Shown here one piece after another: positions 59,884-64,000 of a stretch of 64,000 nucleotides of DNA (the first letter of the stretch is position 1; every line of letters starts with the position of its first letter). The stretch covers positions 310,001 through 374,000 of the forward strand of contig NZ_JABBFQ010000002.1 of the NCBI RefSeq assembly GCF_018494055.1, written 5' to 3'. The notes beneath the pieces were generated by a model. The model made no database searches, was not told the DNA's origin, and saw only the letters and a list, made by a program, of their open reading frames with translations. This DNA is from Rosenbergiella epipactidis. Its GTDB lineage: Bacteria; Pseudomonadota; Gammaproteobacteria; Enterobacterales; Enterobacteriaceae. The position numbers and the translations under genes were made by a program.

Positions 59884-60264
59884 TATCAAATTGGGGTTAG
59901 TTCTGAATACAGAGGGTGATGGAGTTCGAATCCTCTGCCACTCAGCGTTAAAAAATTTTTGCACTCCATTGCCTAGATTAGGCCGATAATTATATAGATT
60001 TATTAGACTAAATTGAAATATTGACTATTTTTTTTTCGTTAGTCATCAGATTAATCTAATCCGCATTATCCAGTAGACTGATACTTAAAGGAATACTCTC
60101 TTGCTACTCCTCACTATGTTTCAGTAAATGAGAATTTTCGACACTTTATTTCGATCTTACAGTAGAACTACCCACTACTTAGTCCTTAGAGCCTCGTCTA
60201 AAACGTATGAGATTGATAAGCAAAAAACAACTAACCTAATGAAAAACAAAAATTTTATTTACTA
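59884..60264. other. Gap between JUMPstart and DUF1294 gene, with a tRNA-T-arm-like element
   Basis: At 59903-59945 a two-part inverted repeat (CTGA...TCAG outside, CAGAGG...CCTCTG inside) encloses GGAGTTCGAATCC, which looks like a tRNA T-arm. The T-stem pairs poorly as a tRNA and no acceptor or anticodon arm is seen, so it is not a gene. The promoter of the O-antigen operon should also lie here. The rest is AT-rich without a recognisable gene. Confidence 0.4.
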
Positions 60265-60573
60265 ATGAATTTCTTCCTTGCAATCTTTAGCATCTATAAA
60301 GCTGAATGGATTAGCCTCGCTTTAGTCAATCTGGTAACTTTCGTGCTATTCGCCATAGATAAACGAGCAGCGATTAAGCACACTTTTCGTGTCACTGAAA
60401 AGTGGTTGCTACTTTATTGCTTACTGGGAGGCTGGCTCGGTGGCCTCATTGCTCAACAACTCTTTCGACACAAAACACATAAACAGCCTTTCAAGAGTCT
60501 CTTTTATCTCACCATCCTTTTGGACTGCATCGCGGTGATACTCTACTTGTCTCGTGGTGCACTGCTGCATTAG
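60265..60573 (+). CDS. DUF1294 small membrane protein
   Basis: A protein of 102 residues with three to four helices. LVNLVTFVLFAIDKRAA, RVTEKWLLLYCLLGGWLGGLIAQQLFRHKTHKQPFKSLF is the DUF1294 signature (DK..A, R..E, GG..G, RHKT.K..F). Function unknown. It stands alone and opposite to the flanking operons; a GC-rich hairpin follows. Confidence 0.85.
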   Translation: MNFFLAIFSIYKAEWISLALVNLVTFVLFAIDKRAAIKHTFRVTEKWLLLYCLLGGWLGGLIAQQLFRHKTHKQPFKSLFYLTILLDCIAVILYLSRGALLH

Positions 60574-60581
60574 CGGTAAAG

Positions 60582-60620
60582 CTTCGCGAGAAGTCAGCCA
60601 CTCCTCGCGAGGTCGCTTTT
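60582..60620 (+). terminator. Terminator after the DUF1294 gene
   Basis: CTTCGCGAG (60582-60590) pairs with CTCGCGAGG (60604-60612, one wobble), then TCGCTTTT. Confidence 0.65.
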
Positions 60621-61940
60621 CTATGTCACAATAACTTCAAGAATTAACACGCCTGCTAAGCCAACCACTGAGATAATAGTTTCCATCACGGTCCACGTTT
60701 TTAATGTTTCGACGACACTCAGGTTAAAGTACCCCTTGAATAGCCAAAACCCTGGATCGTTAACATGTGAGGCGATAACGCTACCGGCGCCGACTGCGAG
60801 CACCATTAATGCCGGATCGGTATGCGTTACAGCAATAATCGGGGTCACAATGCCCGCTGTCGTAATGGCTGCAACGGTAGCTGATCCTAAGGCGATCCGT
60901 AACATGGCAGCAACGGTCCAACACATTAACAGTGGTGAAAGCGAGGAGTTACGCATCATCTGCGCGATATATTCGCCTACCCCACTATCGACTAAGACTT
61001 GTTTGAATGCTCCCCCTCCGGCGATGATAAACACAATCATGGCGATAGCCGCAATTGACGAGCCGCACATTTCCATCACTTCATCAATCTTACGCCCATT
61101 ACGTAGACCGAGTGTTGCCACGGCAATAATCACTGAAATAAACAACGCCACCGCAGGGTTACCAATAAATTCAAAGAATTGGCGAATAGGATTTCCTTTG
61201 GCAACCGTTAATTCGAAGACAGCCGCCAAAGCCATCAATACCACCGGGATTACCGCAGCAAAAATACTGGTCCAGAAGCCTGGCATCTCAGCATCGGTGA
61301 ATATCTTGGTATTATAAAGTCCCTCTGGCGGCGACTTTTCAAACTTCTTGAGAAATTTGGAGAAAATAGGTCCCGCAATGATGACAGTAGGCAGCGTTAA
61401 GATCATGCCATAAAGTAACGTTGTACCGAGGTTAGCGCCGAAAATCGTGGCTATCGCAGTCGGACCGGGATGCGGGGGGAGAAAACAGTGTGTCACCGAC
61501 AACGCCGCAACCATCGGTACCCCCACGTACAGCAGCGGAATACCCGCTGCGACGACAACGGTATAAACCAGCGGTAGCAATAAAACGAAACCTATCTCGT
61601 AGAACATCGCTAGACCGACGATCAGTCCTGTTACCATCATCGCCCATTGTACGCGCTGTTTACCGAAGGCATCGATTAAGGTCATCGCAACACGCTGCGC
61701 AGCACCAGTGTCTGAAACCAATTTACCCAGCATGGCACCGAAGCCTAAAATCATCGCTAATCCACCCAACGTATTCCCTACGCCTTTTTGAATCGAGGCA
61801 ATAACTTGTAGCGGTGTCATCCCTTCAGCAATACCGACAACTGCAGAGACAAAAATTAGCGCGAGAAAACCATTCACTTTGAAAACGATCATTAATACCA
61901 GTAACAGCACAACACCCAGAGCAATGATAGTAATAGGCAT
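60621..61940 (-). CDS. idnT: Idonate/gluconate:H+ symporter (GntP family)
   Basis: An inner-membrane transporter of 439 residues, the same length as E. coli IdnT, and closer by eye to IdnT than to GntT: SDTGAAQRVAMTLIDAFGKQRVQWAMMVTGLIVGLAMFYEIGFVLLLPLVYT, SVTHCFLPPHPGPTAIATIFGANLGTTLLYG, and DPALMVLAVGAGSVIASHVNDPGFWLFKGYFNLS. It imports L-idonate, gluconate or 5-ketogluconate. It follows idnD by 91 bp on the same strand; AAGG lies upstream of the ATG. Confidence 0.92.
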   Translation of the reverse strand: MPITIIALGVVLLLVLMIVFKVNGFLALIFVSAVVGIAEGMTPLQVIASIQKGVGNTLGGLAMILGFGAMLGKLVSDTGAAQRVAMTLIDAFGKQRVQWAMMVTGLIVGLAMFYEIGFVLLLPLVYTVVVAAGIPLLYVGVPMVAALSVTHCFLPPHPGPTAIATIFGANLGTTLLYGMILTLPTVIIAGPIFSKFLKKFEKSPPEGLYNTKIFTDAEMPGFWTSIFAAVIPVVLMALAAVFELTVAKGNPIRQFFEFIGNPAVALFISVIIAVATLGLRNGRKIDEVMEMCGSSIAAIAMIVFIIAGGGAFKQVLVDSGVGEYIAQMMRNSSLSPLLMCWTVAAMLRIALGSATVAAITTAGIVTPIIAVTHTDPALMVLAVGAGSVIASHVNDPGFWLFKGYFNLSVVETLKTWTVMETIISVVGLAGVLILEVIVT

Positions 61941-62031
61941 ATAACCTACCTTATTAAATTATTATTTTGATGGAATGCGCAGGCGCGTTAGCGTTTAAAC
62001 TCAGCCTTATTCGCCCGACCCAGTGTTAAGA

Positions 62032-63060
62032 CTAAAACACTAACTGAACCTTTGATGCCTGTTGCTTGTCCCCAGCAAATTGCAGGGCTTCGTCAACCTC
62101 TCGATAGCTATATTCACCACTAAACAGGGGTAAAGGATTGATTTTGCCACTTGCCAACCAGTCGACCGCCGTAGTGAATTCATGGGTAAAACGAAAGGTG
62201 CCAACGATTCGTAGCTCTTTAGCAATAACCGTCATCATCGGAAATTGTGGAATATCGCCGCCCATACCGACCTGGACAATGCACCCTCTTGCGCGAGTCA
62301 CGTCGATACAGCGTGTTAACGCACTGGGATGCCCTGATGCCTCAAAACTTACGTCAAAGGCCCCTTTTTGCGCACGATAAGCGGTCATCTCATCATTAGC
62401 CAATAAGGTGACTGATGCCCCCAATTTATCGGCTAGCGTCAGCGCGCGAGGACTGATATCACTACAAACGATCTCTCTCGCGCCGCTCGCCTTCGCCACC
62501 GCGACCAGTAAACAGCCAATCGGCCCAACACCGGAGATAAAAACACGCTTATCTGCTACGCCACCAGCCTGATTCACTGCATGGAGGCACACCGCGAGAG
62601 GCTCAGCGAATACCATTATCCGATCATCGAGCGACGCATCGAACGGTACGCACTGTGCGCTATCGACAATTTTGTATTGTGTAAACCCCCCGTCAACGTG
62701 TGGGTTCATCATCGCACTGCCGAAAAAACGCATCGCCAAACACTGATTCGTGTCTTCGGTTAAACAGTATTGGCATTCTCCACAGGCTTTAGAGGGATTG
62801 ATCGCCACTTTTTGTCCTGGCTTGAGCTGTGAGTTATCCGATTTCTCTACCGTACCGATCACTTCATGACCGAGGATCATTGGCATCTTAATAGCAAAGT
62901 TGCCGACCTTCCCGTGCTGATAATAGTGCAGATCTGAACCACAAATTCCGCCACGGGAAATTTTTACTAAGGTTCCTTCTCCTTGATAAGTCACCCTCTG
63001 GCTGATGACTTCGACCTGCTGTTTTCCTTTCACTACGCAAGAGTGAGTAGATAGCGTCAT
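62032..63060 (-). CDS. idnD: L-idonate 5-dehydrogenase
   Basis: A zinc MDR dehydrogenase of 342 residues that interconverts L-idonate and 5-keto-D-gluconate. Catalytic zinc ligands lie in GGICGSDLHYY and GHEVIG; structural zinc Cys in CGECQYCLTEDTNQC; FISGVGPIGCLLVAVAKASGAREIVCSD binds NAD(P). The segments RFFGSAMMNPHVDGGFTQYK and QVGMGGDIPQFPMMT match E. coli IdnD. The ATG at 63060 has AAGGTGG upstream. idnO, idnK and idnR are not adjacent, unlike in E. coli. Confidence 0.94.
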   Translation of the reverse strand: MTLSTHSCVVKGKQQVEVISQRVTYQGEGTLVKISRGGICGSDLHYYQHGKVGNFAIKMPMILGHEVIGTVEKSDNSQLKPGQKVAINPSKACGECQYCLTEDTNQCLAMRFFGSAMMNPHVDGGFTQYKIVDSAQCVPFDASLDDRIMVFAEPLAVCLHAVNQAGGVADKRVFISGVGPIGCLLVAVAKASGAREIVCSDISPRALTLADKLGASVTLLANDEMTAYRAQKGAFDVSFEASGHPSALTRCIDVTRARGCIVQVGMGGDIPQFPMMTVIAKELRIVGTFRFTHEFTTAVDWLASGKINPLPLFSGEYSYREVDEALQFAGDKQQASKVQLVF

Positions 63061-63324
63061 GCTTGCCACCTTAGTGGAATGAATAAGCAGGATATAAAAT
63101 AGGTAAATTCCATTTTAATCTGTCGATTAGCGCACTAAACCGCGATATCGATGATGAGGATTTTTCACACTGTGACTAATCCAGAATTTTACCATTCAAT
63201 AAAATAGTGCTACTCAACGCTTAAAACTGATTTTTTTAATTGAACGCTCAATCAATTAAACTCATAATCGCCATAAGTTAAATCAATGTTTCATTTTTGT
63301 TTAAATTTTGATTCAGGAAAATAT

Positions 63325-64000
63325 ATGGCGCTACTCAACTATCATGTTAAACCGACCACGAGTGTACGCGTGAATCTCCCTGTCTTTTTGAGTTCATCCC
63401 TACTCATCCTTCTGCTCGGAATAGTCACCGTCCTCTATCCTGTCGCCAGCCAATTATGGTTAACCCGAGCGCAAACCTGGGTTACTGCGGTGTTTGGGTG
63501 GTATTACATGTTGCTGATGGTGCTGTCGATGGGGTTTGTCTTTTGGCTAGCCTGCTCGCATCATGGGACTCAATTACTGGGGCATGAAAACGAAGCGCCT
63601 GAATTCAGTTATCTCTCTTGGATTGCCATGTTGTTCTCTGCCGGCATTGGTATTGCACTCGTCTATTACGGCGCCTATGAACCTTTAGCTCATTTTCTGC
63701 AGCCGCCAGAAGGGCAAGGGGGGACTGTCCATGCGGCACGGGAAGCCATGGCGATTACGTTCCTCCATTGGGGGCTACATGGCTGGGCACTGTATGCACT
63801 GATCGCAACGGCTCTTGCTTGGTTTGCCTATCGACGGGATCAACCCTTAGCCCTGCGTTCGGCACTCTACGGTCTCTTTCGTCATAAGATCCACGGTTGG
63901 ATTGGCCATACCGTCGATACCTGCGGTATTTTAGTCACGGTGGTCTCGATGGTGACAAACCTTGGAATCGGTGCGTTACTCGTCAAAGCTGGGTTAAATT
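63325..64000 (+). CDS. BCCT-family (BetT-like) transporter, 5' part
   Basis: An ATG at 63325 opens a frame that runs off the right edge (225 residues seen). It shares with E. coli BetT: FGWYYMLLMVLSMGFVFWLACS, APEFSYLSWIAMLFSAGIGIALVYYGAYEPLAHFLQPPEGQGGT, AAREAMAITFLHWGLHGWALYALIA and IHGWIGHTVDTCGILVTVVSMVTNLGIGAL. BCCT carriers import choline, betaine or carnitine with H+ or Na+. AGGAAA lies before the ATG. Whether bet genes follow cannot be seen. Confidence 0.88.
   Translation, partial: MALLNYHVKPTTSVRVNLPVFLSSSLLILLLGIVTVLYPVASQLWLTRAQTWVTAVFGWYYMLLMVLSMGFVFWLACSHHGTQLLGHENEAPEFSYLSWIAMLFSAGIGIALVYYGAYEPLAHFLQPPEGQGGTVHAAREAMAITFLHWGLHGWALYALIATALAWFAYRRDQPLALRSALYGLFRHKIHGWIGHTVDTCGILVTVVSMVTNLGIGALLVKAGLN

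Noticed and set aside
59903-59945. Possible tRNA gene
   Set aside because: Only a TTCGAATCC T-loop-like core is present; T-stem mismatches, no anticodon or acceptor arm.
63165-63175. TCACA-C-TGTGA before the BCCT gene as a CRP site
   Set aside because: The half-sites are in inside-out order with the wrong spacing for CRP.

Overview
The window looks like a chromosomal segment of a gamma-proteobacterium of the order Enterobacterales. Acs, SoxR/SoxS, YjcE, YjcB, GltP, Tsx, YcgR, SbmA, MurQ, YncE, YddG, IdnD/IdnT and Gcd all read as enterobacterial orthologues. The soxS promoter, the bgl antiterminator target and the JUMPstart/ops leader also have enterobacterial form. Periplasmic sugar-oxidation genes (PQQ glucose dehydrogenase, three-subunit gluconate or 2-ketogluconate dehydrogenase) and an idonate/gluconate system suggest the Erwiniaceae (Pantoea, Tatumella or Rosenbergiella-like). 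That placement is inference; no 16S gene or IS element is present.

Layout. 1-9100: end of an ACS-family sugar-acid permease, an S6-type serine-protease autotransporter, a two-gene glycosyltransferase/beta-propeller unit, a solitary ssuE, and a Bcr/CflA exporter. 9119-11261: a decayed locus in which the 3' half of an AcrB-like RND pump gene (with a nonsense codon) abuts the 3' part of a LysR gene (with a frameshift), as if one deletion removed both 5' ends. 11273-18403: xylB, apbE and an NADH:fumarate-reductase-like flavoprotein (OYE, FMN_bind and FAD domains), divergent from a DASS dicarboxylate transporter, with two FNR-like boxes between. 18468-22759: bglG-bglF-GH1 beta-glucoside operon with a clear RAT/terminator. 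22878-36892: GNAT, ycgR, tsx, an MFS transporter, the gluconate dehydrogenase operon behind a GntR/IdnR-like palindrome, sbmA, an exported ParB-like protein, yncE, murQ and gltP. 37385-49277: acs, yohJK, yjcE, soxR/soxS, yjcB, gcd, a lipoprotein esterase, a GFA protein and yddG.

49401-59883 is a visibly AT-richer polysaccharide locus read on the minus strand: JUMPstart/ops leader, rmlB-rmlD-rmlA-rmlC, wzm-wzt with a long carbohydrate-binding C-terminus, a 1199-residue multidomain glycosyltransferase, and a separate GT2 rhamnosyltransferase-like gene. The gene set points to an ABC-transporter-exported, rhamnose-containing O antigen whose chain may end in a cap added by the N-terminal KpsC/KpsS/WbbB-like domain. 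60265-64000 holds a DUF1294 protein, idnT and idnD (no idnO), and the start of a BetT-like BCCT transporter.

Metabolic links: Gcd makes gluconate in the periplasm, the membrane dehydrogenase oxidises it further, and IdnT, with perhaps the permease at the left edge, imports sugar acids. The fumarate reductase, its flavinylating ApbE and the DASS carrier form a plausible anaerobic fumarate/succinate module. I found no CRISPR array, complete tRNA, rRNA or intact mobile element. The most distinctive items are the O-antigen locus in an unusual neighbourhood, the flavinylated reductase module with FNR boxes, the paired gene decay, and the glycosyltransferase/propeller pair.
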